From JAAYFT01 sp036562765 (GTDB lineage: Bacteria; Bacillota; Clostridia; Tissierellales; Tissierellaceae), in contig DATCJO010000009.1 in assembly GCA_036562765.1 (NCBI GenBank), positions 62,001-126,000 on the forward strand: a stretch of DNA of 64,000 nt. Direction: 5' to 3'. The notes under the pieces were generated by a model, which was given only the letters and a program-made list of their open reading frames with translations, was not told where the DNA came from and ran no database searches. A program made the position numbers and the translations under genes. Shown piece after piece: positions 1-8,090 of the stretch (its first letter is position 1; each line of letters opens with the position of its first letter).

Positions 1-665
1 TTTTTGCCACCTATTACAATCATTGCATCAACTTTTTTTGCTACTTCTTTGCAAGCTTCTTGACGTTGATTTGTTGCATTACAAATTGTATTAAAAATTT
101 TTACTTCCTTTCCTTTTCCCTTGACAATTTCTGATAATGTATTAAATTTTTCTTGAGTATTTGTAGTTTGAGAAACAACACATACTTTATCCATCAAAGG
201 AAGATTTAATGCTTCATCTTCCGAATTGATGATAAAAGCTTCATTATTGCACCATCCATTTATCCCTTTAACTTCAGGATGGTCTTTATCGCCAACTATT
301 ACTATATTATATCCTTGATTATAATATTCTTCAACTTTCTTATGAACGGATTTTACATAAGGACATGTACTGTCCACTATTTCAATACCTTGTCCCATCA
401 ACTTATCTATTATTTCCTTACTAACACCGTGGGACCTAATAATTATCTTACTATTGCTCAATTCATTAATTCTACTTATATCATCTATAACTAATAATCC
501 ATCCTCTTCAAATTTATTAACTACTTGAGGATTGTGTACTAATGGACCTAAAGAATATATATTTTTATCTCTATTAGAAAGCTCTTTTTCTGCCATTTCT
601 ATGGCTCTTTTTACTCCAAAGCATAATCCAGCTTTATCTGCTAAAATAATTTCCACAATTTTCAT
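1..665 (-). CDS. ispH: 4-hydroxy-3-methylbut-2-enyl diphosphate reductase (IspH), 3' end outside window
   Basis: IspH performs the last step of the MEP isoprenoid pathway, reducing HMBPP to IPP and DMAPP with a [4Fe-4S] cluster. The visible 221 residues begin MKIVEIILADKAG. They contain the three cluster cysteines in family context: Cys15 in LCFGV, Cys101 in STCPYV and Cys195 in NTICNATNQRQ. The IIRSHG motif is also present. The ATG overlaps the plsC stop as ATGA, so the two are translationally coupled. The gene runs off the left edge. In many Clostridia IspH is fused to ribosomal protein S1 domains, and the cmk-plsC-ispH order here is the usual setting for that fusion, but the relevant part is not in the window. 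Confidence 0.96.
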   Translation of the reverse strand, partial: MKIVEIILADKAGLCFGVKRAIEMAEKELSNRDKNIYSLGPLVHNPQVVNKFEEDGLLVIDDISRINELSNSKIIIRSHGVSKEIIDKLMGQGIEIVDSTCPYVKSVHKKVEEYYNQGYNIVIVGDKDHPEVKGINGWCNNEAFIINSEDEALNLPLMDKVCVVSQTTNTQEKFNTLSEIVKGKGKEVKIFNTICNATNQRQEACKEVAKKVDAMIVIGGK

Positions 666-1258
666 CCCCTTTGTTTTAGTGAATATATAGATTCTAATAT
701 CTTTTTACTGATAAACAGGTAATCATCCTTAGTTGGTTTCTTATTTTGGTATTCTGATAAATCAATTTCTTTTCCAAAATAAATATTAATTTTACTAAAC
801 AGCTTGTAATTACCATCTATATAAACTGGCAAAATAGCAGCATTTGACTTAAGAGCTATAAGTCCAACTCCTGGTTTCGCATTTTCCAAATCAATTTTCT
901 TAACCCTTGTCCCTTCAGGAAATATTCCTAAAACACCATCTTCTTTTAAGATATTAAGAGATTTCTTTATTGTTGACAAATCTATTTCTTCCCTATCAAC
1001 TGGAAATGCTCCCAATTTGCTTAAAAAAGAAGCTACTATCTTATTTTTAAACAATTGCTTTTTTGCCATCCAAAAGATTTGTCTAGGATACATTATAGAT
1101 ATGATAATTGGATCAAATTCATGTGTATGATTAGCACATATGATAATATTTCCCCTATTTTCTTTGTCCTCAATATTTTCTTTTCCATATACATTAATCC
1201 TATACATTGCTTTAAATACAACTACTGCTATTTTCTTTAAAAAACTATACAAGGACAT
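662..1258 (-). CDS. plsC: 1-acyl-sn-glycerol-3-phosphate acyltransferase (PlsC)
   Basis: This acyltransferase converts lysophosphatidic acid to phosphatidic acid at the inner face of the membrane. The 198-residue protein has the HX4D catalytic motif (NHTHEFD), the FPEGTR phosphate-binding motif and the short N-terminal hydrophobic stretch typical of the small bacterial PlsC type. A TTG three bases into the cmk overlap would add one residue. The ATG is preferred because it sits at normal distance from GGGTGAT and forms TGATG with the cmk stop. It is in an operon with cmk upstream and ispH downstream. Confidence 0.93.
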   Translation of the reverse strand: MSLYSFLKKIAVVVFKAMYRINVYGKENIEDKENRGNIIICANHTHEFDPIIISIMYPRQIFWMAKKQLFKNKIVASFLSKLGAFPVDREEIDLSTIKKSLNILKEDGVLGIFPEGTRVKKIDLENAKPGVGLIALKSNAAILPVYIDGNYKLFSKINIYFGKEIDLSEYQNKKPTKDDYLFISKKILESIYSLKQRG

Positions 1259-1923
1259 CAACTATCACCCTTAATAATGGACAAAATTTCTTCAACACAT
1301 TCATCAACTGTTTTACCTGTTGTATCTAAAAGATAAGCATCTTCACTTTTTACCAAAGGAGAAACATCTCTAGTTGAATCTATCTTATCCCTCATTTCTA
1401 TTTCTCTTTTTATTTCTTCATAGGAAATATTTTTTTCACCTTTTTCAAGCAGTTCCTTATATCTTCTCCTTGCCCTTTCTTCCACACTTGCCACAATAAA
1501 AAATTTATAATCTGCATTAGGCAAGACAACTGTTCCAATGTCCCTACCATCCATTATTACAGACTTAGTTCTTGCTAAGTTTTGTTGAATTCTTACCAAT
1601 GCTTCACGTACTTCTTTTATTTTTGCAATATAGGAAACATTTTTACTTACTCTGTTTTCTCTAATTTCTTTATCTACATTTTTATTATCTAAATAAATAT
1701 GATTATTCCTAAAATCTATAGTAGTTCTTTCGAGAACTGCTTTAACATCTTCCTCAGATTTGGGATCTAATCCTTCGTTTAATACTTTTAATGTTATTGC
1801 CCTATACATTGCACCAGTATCAATATATTCAATGGATAAGATTTCAGCAAGTTTCTTTGCAATTGTACTTTTGCCAGCTCCAGCTGGTCCATCAATTGCA
1901 ATACTTATTTTTTTATTTAACAT
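1258..1923 (-). CDS. cmk: Cytidylate kinase
   Basis: Cmk phosphorylates CMP and dCMP with ATP. The 221-residue protein starts with the P-loop IDGPAGAGKST and has the family motifs DTGAMYRA and DGRDIGTVV, with the lid region rich in Arg (RARRRYKELL). Two in-frame ATGs lie six bases apart. AGGAGG directly abuts the first, leaving no spacer, and stands six bases before the second, so the second (MLNKKISIAIDG) is the likely start. It is followed by plsC and ispH with overlaps. Confidence 0.96.
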   Translation of the reverse strand: MLNKKISIAIDGPAGAGKSTIAKKLAEILSIEYIDTGAMYRAITLKVLNEGLDPKSEEDVKAVLERTTIDFRNNHIYLDNKNVDKEIRENRVSKNVSYIAKIKEVREALVRIQQNLARTKSVIMDGRDIGTVVLPNADYKFFIVASVEERARRRYKELLEKGEKNISYEEIKREIEMRDKIDSTRDVSPLVKSEDAYLLDTTGKTVDECVEEILSIIKGDS

Positions 1924-1960
1924 TAGCATCCTCCTTAATTAAGGATACAAATAATAATAA

Positions 1961-1974
1961 CCACCCTCTGGTGG
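1961..1974 (-). terminator. Small stem-loop between aroH and cmk
   Basis: CCACC-CTCT-GGTGG is a perfect 5-bp inverted repeat. It is followed on the minus strand by the T-rich TTATTATTATTTG. It may be a weak terminator or an mRNA-processing hairpin between aroH and cmk. The stem is short and there is no clean U-run, so confidence is low. Confidence 0.35.
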
Positions 1975-1982
1975 CTTATGCT

Positions 1983-2345
1983 TTACGACAAGTCAGGCCT
2001 TAATACTTTAGCATTTTTTAAATATACATGTTTGATATCTTTTTGTACCAGGTTATCGCTATCATATAAAACCATAACTCTGATACACTTATTTATACTT
2101 CCCTCTACAAACATTTCATTAAAACACATCAATGCACAATGTAAATAACCTAACTGTCTAGCAGCCTTTGCTGGATATTCCTTATTTAAATCAGATGTAC
2201 AAGAAAAAATAATGCTAATAACTCTATCCTTATCTAATTTATTTTTATTTTCAATTTCTATTAGTAATTCTTTAGTAGATTCCAAGATGCTATCGGAGGA
2301 GTTAAATTCAACAGTAGTTGCACCCCTTATTGCAACAACAGCCAC
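1983..2345 (-). CDS. aroH: Chorismate mutase, AroH type
   Basis: This monofunctional chorismate mutase of the Bacillus AroH trimeric fold converts chorismate to prephenate for Phe/Tyr synthesis. The 120 residues match the family length. The expected active-site residues are present: Arg7 in AIRGAT, Glu77 and Arg89, matching Arg7, Glu78 and Arg90 of the Bacillus enzyme with a one-residue offset. The start is GTG, seven bases after AGGAG. An ATG two bases upstream is in another frame. It lies between the BaiN-type flavoprotein and cmk. aroE, aroK and aroQ are elsewhere in the window. Confidence 0.93.
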   Translation of the reverse strand: MAVVAIRGATTVEFNSSDSILESTKELLIEIENKNKLDKDRVISIIFSCTSDLNKEYPAKAARQLGYLHCALMCFNEMFVEGSINKCIRVMVLYDSDNLVQKDIKHVYLKNAKVLRPDLS

Positions 2346-2394
2346 ATTATCACTCCTTTTTAATTATATATTAAATTACCCCCATAAACAAGAG

Positions 2395-3615
2395 TTAAAT
2401 ATTGCTTCCTGCTAAATAGCCTGTTGAATAAGCTATTTGTAAATTAAACCCTCCCGTTAATGCATCTACATCTAAAATTTCACCAGAAAAAAACAATCCT
2501 GGAACTATTCTAGATTCCATAGTTGAAGGATTTATCTCTTTAACATTTACACCACCGGATGTAACAATGGCTTCTTCAATAGGTCTCAACGATTTAAAAG
2601 TCAAAGGAAGATTTTTAATATAATTTATTAATGTTAACCTTTCTTCTTTGGTAATCTGATTTATAAGTTTATCAATGGGTATGCCAGCCAATTTTATAAT
2701 TACTGGAATAATTTTTTTAGGCAACAAGTCATCTAATCCATTTTTAATTTGTTTATTATTTTTTTCATGAAAATCTCTTAATATCCTGCTATCCAGCTTT
2801 TTATCATCCAAAGCTGGTTTAAGGTCAATAAAAAATTTAATTTTTTCATTTATATAATTGTGTAAATAATTGCTCATTGAAAGCACTATAGGACCTGAAA
2901 TGCCATAGTGAGTAAATAGCATTTCTCCAAACTCTTCATGTATTTTTTTATTATTTACATAAGCTTTCAAACTTACATTTTTCAGAGATAATCCTTGCAG
3001 TTCCCTTACCCATTCTTCTTCTATTTCTATAGGAACCAAAGAAGGCATCAACTCAGTAATAGTATGTCCAAGGCTTTTGGCAAATCTATACCCATCGCCT
3101 GTAGAACCTGTTCTTGGATAAGACATGCCCCCAGTAGATATTAGTAGTTTATCAAAAATCATCTCATTTTCCCCAATTACTACTACAAATTTATTATCTT
3201 TCATATAAACATAATCTACTTTTGAATTTAACATTAATTTTACATTATTATCCTCTAAAAATCTTTCAAATGCTTTAATTACATCTGATGATTTATCGCT
3301 TGCAGGAAAAACCCTATTGCCCCTTTCTACCTTTACTTTTACCCCATATCTTTCTAATAGACTGATTATATCCATATTGGTAAAAGAATAAAAACTACTG
3401 TAAAGGAAACTTTTGTTTCGAGTTACTTTATCAAAAAATTCATCAATTGGAGCATAATTTGTAATATTGCATCGGCCATTTCCAGTTATAAAAAGCTTCT
3501 TCCCTATTTTCTCATTTTTATCAATTAAAGTTACATCTTTACCTCTTGAACCAGCAATACCTGCTGCAATAATACCCGAAGGTCCTGCGCCAATTATTCC
3601 AACTTTTTCTGTCAT
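2395..3615 (-). CDS. NAD(P)/FAD-dependent oxidoreductase, BaiN/HI0933 (YhiN) family
   Basis: This is a flavoprotein of about 406 residues in the HI0933-like family. It opens with a Rossmann GxGxxG motif (GIIGAGPSGIIAAG) followed by an acidic second strand (VTLIDKNEKIGKK). The family signature around GRCNITN and the C-terminal GGVNVKEINPSTMESR / GGFNLQIAYSTG segment are present. Members include BaiN, a bile-acid dehydroxylation reductase, but most are uncharacterised, so the substrate here is unknown. The ATG eight bases after AAAGGAG is preferred to a TTG two codons earlier. The histidine phosphatase gene upstream ends inside the SD-start interval. Confidence 0.88.
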   Translation of the reverse strand: MTEKVGIIGAGPSGIIAAGIAGSRGKDVTLIDKNEKIGKKLFITGNGRCNITNYAPIDEFFDKVTRNKSFLYSSFYSFTNMDIISLLERYGVKVKVERGNRVFPASDKSSDVIKAFERFLEDNNVKLMLNSKVDYVYMKDNKFVVVIGENEMIFDKLLISTGGMSYPRTGSTGDGYRFAKSLGHTITELMPSLVPIEIEEEWVRELQGLSLKNVSLKAYVNNKKIHEEFGEMLFTHYGISGPIVLSMSNYLHNYINEKIKFFIDLKPALDDKKLDSRILRDFHEKNNKQIKNGLDDLLPKKIIPVIIKLAGIPIDKLINQITKEERLTLINYIKNLPLTFKSLRPIEEAIVTSGGVNVKEINPSTMESRIVPGLFFSGEILDVDALTGGFNLQIAYSTGYLAGSNI

Positions 3616-3617
3616 AA

Positions 3618-4229
3618 TCAAGACTCCTTTAAATGTGATGTATCATTAAACAATGTCAATACATTGTTATAATCTCTGCACTCTATAATACTAAGTGACA
3701 CATTATTCAATGAAAAATTTTTATAATACGATAGTCCAATATTTAATAGGCTTAAAATTATTACTTTTAATGTGGCATTATGTGAAACTATTGCTATATT
3801 TTTGTCTTTATTTTCCTTTATTATCTTATTTACATAACTCATTACCCTTCTTTTTAAAGCTTCTAAAGTTTCAGCACCTTCTAATCTAAATTTCTCAGGA
3901 CTGCTCATCCATATTGAATATTCTTCTTTGAATTTATTTCTTATTTCCTTTAATGTTAGCCCTTCCCATGGGCCAAAATTGATTTCTCTAAATTCATTGG
4001 TCGCTACAACTGGCTTGTTAACTATGCTAGATATTATTCTAGCAGTTTCCAAAGCTCTAGATAAATCACTACTATATATTATATCTATTTTTTCACCAAC
4101 TAATCTTTCACCTAATTTTCTTGCTTGCTCTTTCCCTAAATCAGTTAGGGGAGCATCTTTTTGACCCTGAATCTTATATAATAAGTTCCATTCTGATTGC
4201 CCATGTCTTATTAGGTATATTTTTGTCAA
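3618..4229 (-). CDS. Histidine phosphatase family protein (phosphoglycerate mutase-like)
   Basis: The 203-residue protein has the histidine phosphatase RHG motif at the N terminus (LIRHGQSEWN, His9 as phospho-acceptor), the SSDLSRALETA segment and the second catalytic His in IVSHNATLK. It belongs to the cofactor-dependent phosphoglycerate mutase superfamily. The short form resembles the broad-specificity phosphatases GpmB/CobC/PhoE rather than true glycolytic mutase, and the substrate cannot be read from sequence. The start is TTG after AAAGGAGG with seven bases between. Confidence 0.85.
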   Translation of the reverse strand: MTKIYLIRHGQSEWNLLYKIQGQKDAPLTDLGKEQARKLGERLVGEKIDIIYSSDLSRALETARIISSIVNKPVVATNEFREINFGPWEGLTLKEIRNKFKEEYSIWMSSPEKFRLEGAETLEALKRRVMSYVNKIIKENKDKNIAIVSHNATLKVIILSLLNIGLSYYKNFSLNNVSLSIIECRDYNNVLTLFNDTSHLKES

Positions 4230-4320
4230 TTATATCCCTCCTTTATGTATTTTATGATATAGTAAAAGTTATTTAAAAACAATATATCATTTATGATAAT
4301 ATTAAATATGATATTAAATA

Positions 4321-4362
4321 GAAAATAAATAAAGCGATTTTATTATCGCTTTATTTATTTTC
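4321..4362 (-). terminator. Intrinsic terminator overlapping the rpiR-type gene stop
   Basis: An 18-bp perfect inverted repeat (arms 4321-4338 and 4345-4362, 6-base loop) has a GC core AAAGCGAT/ATCGCTTT and T-rich flanks that serve as U-tract. The stop codon of the regulator gene lies inside the 5' arm. The symmetry could also stop transcription from the other side. Confidence 0.8.
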
Positions 4363-5217
4363 TATATTGGAATCATATACATTATACTTTTTCCAAATTC
4401 TTTCTAACTCTTCAAAATATCCCCTTATATCTTGTCTCTTTTCAATTCCTAGAGCAATAATTAAAGCATTAATTAAACTCAAAGGAGCAACTAAAGAATC
4501 TACAAAAGAAAGCATTTCATTTGTAGCTACTAATGTAATATCTGAATATTTTGCAGCTGGTGAAATTAAACTATCAGTTATACTAATAACTTTACATCCT
4601 TTTTCTTTACAAAAGTCTAAGGCTTCGAGTGTCCTTTTTGAATAGCGAGGATAACTAATACCTATTATTACATCTTCAGAACCAGCTCTAAATAACTGTT
4701 CAAATATATCATTTACACCTGATGAAATTACTTTAACAGATTCAAATAAGAAATTTAAATAGAATCCTAAATATCCAGCTAAAAAAGATGATGACCTTAA
4801 ACCTAATATATAAATACTTTTAGCGTTTAAAATTAAATTAACTGCTTTTTCAAAGGCTTCTTGGTCTGTTTCATTTATAGTCCTATGTATATTTTCCATG
4901 TCTTTTTCCATTACTTTTTTCAAAATGCTTTCTTTATTAGAATAATCATTTACCATATATAGTCTTTGGACAGTTGTTAATTTGTTTTTCACTATTTCTT
5001 GTAACTGTTTTTGCAAGTCCTTATAACCTTCATATCCCAAATAATGTGCAAATCTTACAACTGTAGATTCACTTACTCCAACTGTTTCTCCCAGTGTTAA
5101 TGCAGTCATAAAAGCTGCTTTATCATATTCATTTATTATAAATTCAGCAATAAGCTTTTGTCCTTTTGTTAATTTATTGTATTCTCTCTGAATTCGTTTA
5201 ATTAAGTCCGCATCCAT
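4351..5217 (-). CDS. MurR/RpiR family transcriptional regulator with SIS domain
   Basis: The 288-residue regulator has an N-terminal HTH_6 domain (residues about 1-75, with VGVSESTVVRFAHYLGYEGY as recognition region) and a C-terminal SIS sugar-phosphate isomerase-like sensor (about 120-255, with ILGLRSSSFLAGYLG and IGISYPRYSKRTLEAL). RpiR proteins usually sense phosphosugars. Here the gene overlaps the 3' end of the oxidoreductase gamma subunit gene by about 20 bases, so it is probably the last gene of that operon. A TTG two codons upstream of the chosen ATG is possible; AAGGAAGAG precedes both. The effector is unknown. Confidence 0.88.
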   Translation of the reverse strand: MDADLIKRIQREYNKLTKGQKLIAEFIINEYDKAAFMTALTLGETVGVSESTVVRFAHYLGYEGYKDLQKQLQEIVKNKLTTVQRLYMVNDYSNKESILKKVMEKDMENIHRTINETDQEAFEKAVNLILNAKSIYILGLRSSSFLAGYLGFYLNFLFESVKVISSGVNDIFEQLFRAGSEDVIIGISYPRYSKRTLEALDFCKEKGCKVISITDSLISPAAKYSDITLVATNEMLSFVDSLVAPLSLINALIIALGIEKRQDIRGYFEELERIWKKYNVYDSNIENK

Positions 5218-5770
5218 ATCCAATACACTCTTCCTTATGATTTCTTATTAGATTATATCCTTCTTCTAATGCTTTTAAATTTAGTTCTTCAGTTCCTCTT
5301 GGAATTCTCTTGCAAACAGCTTTTTCCAAAGATTCTTTAGATACAATTTTAGTTAATTCATATATAGCTCCCAATGCTACAACATTAGATACCATAGGAT
5401 ATCCTAAAGAATTTGTTGCAGTTTCTATTATAGGAACAACATAAGTTGTTATATCATCTCTCTTAGGTATGTTTGTGACTGATTTATCAACTATTAAAAT
5501 ACCATTTTCCTTTATAGTATTAATATACTTATCACAAGCACCTTGTGTTAATGCAAGCAATAAATCACATTTGTTTACCTTTGGATAATTAATTTCTTTG
5601 CTACTAATTATTACTTCTGCTTTACTGGCACCACCTCTTGCTTCAGGACCATATGACTGGGATTGAACTACATTTAAACCGTCCATTAATGCTGCTTCAG
5701 CTAAAATAATACCAGCTAATATAAGTCCTTGACCACCTGAGCCTGTTAGTCTTAATTCTTGATAAACCAT
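5198..5770 (-). CDS. korC: 2-oxoacid:ferredoxin oxidoreductase, gamma subunit
   Basis: The 190-residue protein is the gamma subunit of a four-subunit 2-oxoacid:ferredoxin oxidoreductase, a cytoplasmic enzyme making acyl-CoA, CO2 and reduced ferredoxin. It shows the N-terminal RLTGSGGQGLILAG motif and SYGPEARGG. The start (MVYQELRL) follows AAGGGGG; upstream in-frame codons lack an SD. It follows the beta subunit gene directly and overlaps the regulator downstream. The symbol follows the D-A-B-C order of the 2-oxoglutarate enzyme; a branched-chain (VOR) role is equally possible. Confidence 0.87.
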   Translation of the reverse strand: MVYQELRLTGSGGQGLILAGIILAEAALMDGLNVVQSQSYGPEARGGASKAEVIISSKEINYPKVNKCDLLLALTQGACDKYINTIKENGILIVDKSVTNIPKRDDITTYVVPIIETATNSLGYPMVSNVVALGAIYELTKIVSKESLEKAVCKRIPRGTEELNLKALEEGYNLIRNHKEECIGYGCGLN

Positions 5771-5771
5771 G

Positions 5772-6593
5772 TTATACCCCCTTAGTGAAAGAATCAATTA
5801 TCTTCTGATACTCTTCAGTATATTCTGGTCTACTGCTTTTATATAATTCTCCAATAACAAACTTACCTTTTCTTTCTTCTTCTGGTAACTTATCATAAGC
5901 TGCAATATTTATTGCATTTTCTTTTAGATAATTTATCATATCTACTGCTTCGCCTTTTTTATTTTTCCTACCATAATATGTGGGGCATATGGTCAATGCT
6001 TCAATAAAAGAAAATCCTTTATTTTTTATTCCATTTTCTATTTGTTTAATTAGCATGTTTGCAGTATAGACTGTACTTCTGCTTACATAAGTTGCTCCTG
6101 CTGCCTTAGCTAGCTCACATAAATCAAAGCTTTTATCTATATTTCCGTAAGGTGCTGTAGTTGCTCTATCTCCTGTTGGAGTAGTTGGTGAATACTGACC
6201 ACCTGTCATTCCATAGGTATTATTGTTAAATACTATAGTTGTAATATCTATATTTCTTCTTGCTGCATGAATCAAGTGGTTTCCTCCAATAGCAGAAGCA
6301 TCACCATCTCCTGTAATAACGATTACTTTCAATTCAGGCTTTGCTAATTTTATGCCAGTTGCAAAAGCCAATGCCCTACCATGAGTTGTATGAACAGTAT
6401 TAAAATCCAAGTATCCAGAAGCCCTTGATGAACAACCAATACCAGAAACAATACATACTTCATCTTTGCTAAGTCCCAAATTATCTATAGCTTTAACTAT
6501 TGCTCGGGTTACAATTCCATTACCACATCCAGGGCACCAAATATGGGGCAAATGTTCAGTTCTAAAATATTCCTTCACTAAATCACTAGGCAT
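5772..6593 (-). CDS. korB: 2-oxoacid:ferredoxin oxidoreductase, beta (TPP-binding) subunit
   Basis: The 273-residue subunit binds thiamine pyrophosphate. The motif GDGDASAIGGNH with downstream NNNTYGMTGGQ is the TPP/Mg site. HIWCPGCGNG near the N terminus is the conserved beta-subunit opening. No ferredoxin domain is attached, consistent with the separate KorD. The start at MPSDLVKEYF is set by a full AAGGAGG seven to eight bases upstream, so a longer in-frame reading is rejected. It sits between the alpha and gamma subunit genes. Confidence 0.9.
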   Translation of the reverse strand: MPSDLVKEYFRTEHLPHIWCPGCGNGIVTRAIVKAIDNLGLSKDEVCIVSGIGCSSRASGYLDFNTVHTTHGRALAFATGIKLAKPELKVIVITGDGDASAIGGNHLIHAARRNIDITTIVFNNNTYGMTGGQYSPTTPTGDRATTAPYGNIDKSFDLCELAKAAGATYVSRSTVYTANMLIKQIENGIKNKGFSFIEALTICPTYYGRKNKKGEAVDMINYLKENAINIAAYDKLPEEERKGKFVIGELYKSSRPEYTEEYQKIIDSFTKGV

Positions 6594-7731
6594 AGTAAAC
6601 CTCCTTAATAAAATCGACAATTTCTTGAGGAGTTATTAAATCTCCATTGACCCTACCATATTTTTCTACTTTTGTATATCTGCCTGCAACCCTGTCAACT
6701 GCTAAATAGTATTGACCTAAATTCATTTCTACAACCACTATACGTTTTACTTTTTTTGATAGTTCTGTAAGTTCTTTTTCTGCAAGAGGCCATATAGTTA
6801 TTGGTCTAAATAATCCAACTTTCATTCCATTTTCTCTCAATACATCTATAGCTGCTTTGCAAGATCTTGCAGTTGAACCAAATGCTACAATTGCAACTTC
6901 AGCATCATCAAGTAAATATTCATCTATCTCCACGATATCATCTTTATTATCTTCAATTTTACTTACTAATCTTTTTATTAATCTTTCTGCTATTTGCCCA
7001 TTATTAGTAGGAAATCCTGTTTCATCATGAGTTAATCCAGTTACATGGAATCTATATCCTTCGCCAAAACCTGCCATTTCAGGAACTATATCTCCAGCTT
7101 TTACTTCAAATGGTTTATATTCTTCAGGAGGACAAGTTGGCTTTTTCCTGTTGTAAATTTCTATTTCATCAATATTTGGAAGCTCAATTCTTTCTCTCAT
7201 GTGTCCAATAACTTCGTCCATCAGAAGAATTACAGGAGTTCTATATTTTTCTGCGAGATTAAAAGCTCTAATTGTTTTATAAAAGATTTCCTTTACTGAC
7301 CAAGGATACAACGCTATAATTGAATGTTCTCCATGGGTACCCCATCTTGCTTGCATAATATCCCCTTGAGCTGGTGCAGTTGGCATTCCAGTACTTGGTC
7401 CGCCTCTTTGAACATCAACAATTACACATGGAGTTTCAGTTATAACTGCATATCCTATACCTTCTTGTTTCAATGAAAAACCTGGACCACTTGTTGCAGT
7501 CATTGCTTTAACTCCTGCAATAGAAGCACCAATTACCGCAGATATGCTTGCAATTTCATCTTCCATTTGTATAAATTTACCTCCAACTCTTGGTAATTTT
7601 TCGGAAGATAATTCAGCTATTTCAGTAGATGGTGTAATTGGATATCCAGCATAAAATCTCATACCTGCCAAAATTGCTGCTTCAACACAAGCTTCATTTC
7701 CCTGCATTAATTTCACATTTCTATCAACCAT
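6586..7731 (-). CDS. korA: 2-oxoacid:ferredoxin oxidoreductase, alpha subunit
   Basis: The 381-residue alpha subunit carries the pyrimidine-binding half of the TPP enzyme. GYPITPSTEI and TATSGPGFSLKQEG are the family signatures, and VQRGGPSTGMPT lies near the active site. Length and motifs fit KorA/VorB of the KOR/VOR group. The ATG follows AGGAGG and begins one base after the ferredoxin subunit stop. It overlaps the beta subunit start by a few bases. The true substrate (2-oxoglutarate or branched-chain 2-oxoacid) cannot be decided here. Confidence 0.9.
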   Translation of the reverse strand: MVDRNVKLMQGNEACVEAAILAGMRFYAGYPITPSTEIAELSSEKLPRVGGKFIQMEDEIASISAVIGASIAGVKAMTATSGPGFSLKQEGIGYAVITETPCVIVDVQRGGPSTGMPTAPAQGDIMQARWGTHGEHSIIALYPWSVKEIFYKTIRAFNLAEKYRTPVILLMDEVIGHMRERIELPNIDEIEIYNRKKPTCPPEEYKPFEVKAGDIVPEMAGFGEGYRFHVTGLTHDETGFPTNNGQIAERLIKRLVSKIEDNKDDIVEIDEYLLDDAEVAIVAFGSTARSCKAAIDVLRENGMKVGLFRPITIWPLAEKELTELSKKVKRIVVVEMNLGQYYLAVDRVAGRYTKVEKYGRVNGDLITPQEIVDFIKEVYYA

Positions 7732-7732
7732 A

Positions 7733-7933
7733 TTACTTACCTCCTAGATAAATGGCAAAATCTGGACATCTAAGTTCACATTGGCCACATTGTATGCATG
7801 AGTCTAAATCTTTTATATTAACTTTACCATTTTTAATTTCAAGTACATTTTTGGGGCAAAATGCAACACATATTCCACAGCCCTTACACCAGTTTTTATC
7901 TACTATAAGAGAAACCTCAGTTTTTATTGACAA
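7733..7933 (-). CDS. korD: 2-oxoacid:ferredoxin oxidoreductase, delta (2[4Fe-4S] ferredoxin) subunit
   Basis: This small ferredoxin subunit of about 66 residues has two complete CxxCxxCxxxCP motifs (CKGCGICVAFCP and CIQCGQCELRCP), binding two [4Fe-4S] clusters for electron exit. The start is probably TTG (LSIKTEVSLIVD), seven bases after AAAGGGGG. An ATG seven codons further upstream encodes a peptide over the SD itself and is rejected. It is the first gene of the operon, after a promoter with a -35 motif shared with aroE. Confidence 0.9.
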   Translation of the reverse strand: MSIKTEVSLIVDKNWCKGCGICVAFCPKNVLEIKNGKVNIKDLDSCIQCGQCELRCPDFAIYLGGK

Positions 7934-7965
7934 TTTAATTCCCCCTTTATGCATTCCTTAATTTA

Positions 7966-7994
7966 ATCTTATCAAAGTATATTAATCAATGCAA
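7966..7994 (-). promoter_or_regulatory. Putative sigma-A-type promoter of the kor operon
   Basis: On the minus strand, TTGCAT (7989-7994) and TAAGAT (7966-7971) are separated by exactly 17 bases and lie about 35 bases upstream of the korD start. The -35 region is embedded in AATCTTGCATTGAT, which also spans the -35 of aroE. Confidence 0.55.
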
Positions 7995-8046
7995 GATTTA
8001 TTTCATTTTTATTATATATATATTACTTTTTGCAAGATTAGTTTCA
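7986..8046 (-). repeat. Pair of direct repeats upstream of the kor operon
   Basis: Two near-identical copies of a motif reading, on the plus strand, GCAAGATT(T/A)(A/G)TTTCAT start 41 bases apart, about four helical turns. The proximal copy covers the -35 element of the kor promoter; the distal one lies further upstream. A third copy covers the aroE -35. Same-face spacing suggests an operator, but no regulator is identified. Confidence 0.5.
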
Positions 8047-8062
8047 TATTTTATTTTTTTGG

Positions 8063-8090
8063 AAAAAAATAACAAGCCAAAAGGCTTGTT
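8063..8090 (-). terminator. Intrinsic terminator of the carboxyltransferase gene
   Basis: AACAAGCC-AAAA-GGCTTGTT forms an 8-bp perfect stem followed on the minus strand by ATTTTTTT. The gene's stop codon begins the stem. Confidence 0.9.

Noticed and set aside
7980..8046. Sigma-54 promoter suggested by repeated CTTGCA elements upstream of kor.
   Set aside because: There is no TGGCA/GG element at the proper -24 distance in any of the three copies, while sigma-A-type -10 boxes fit with 17-base spacers.
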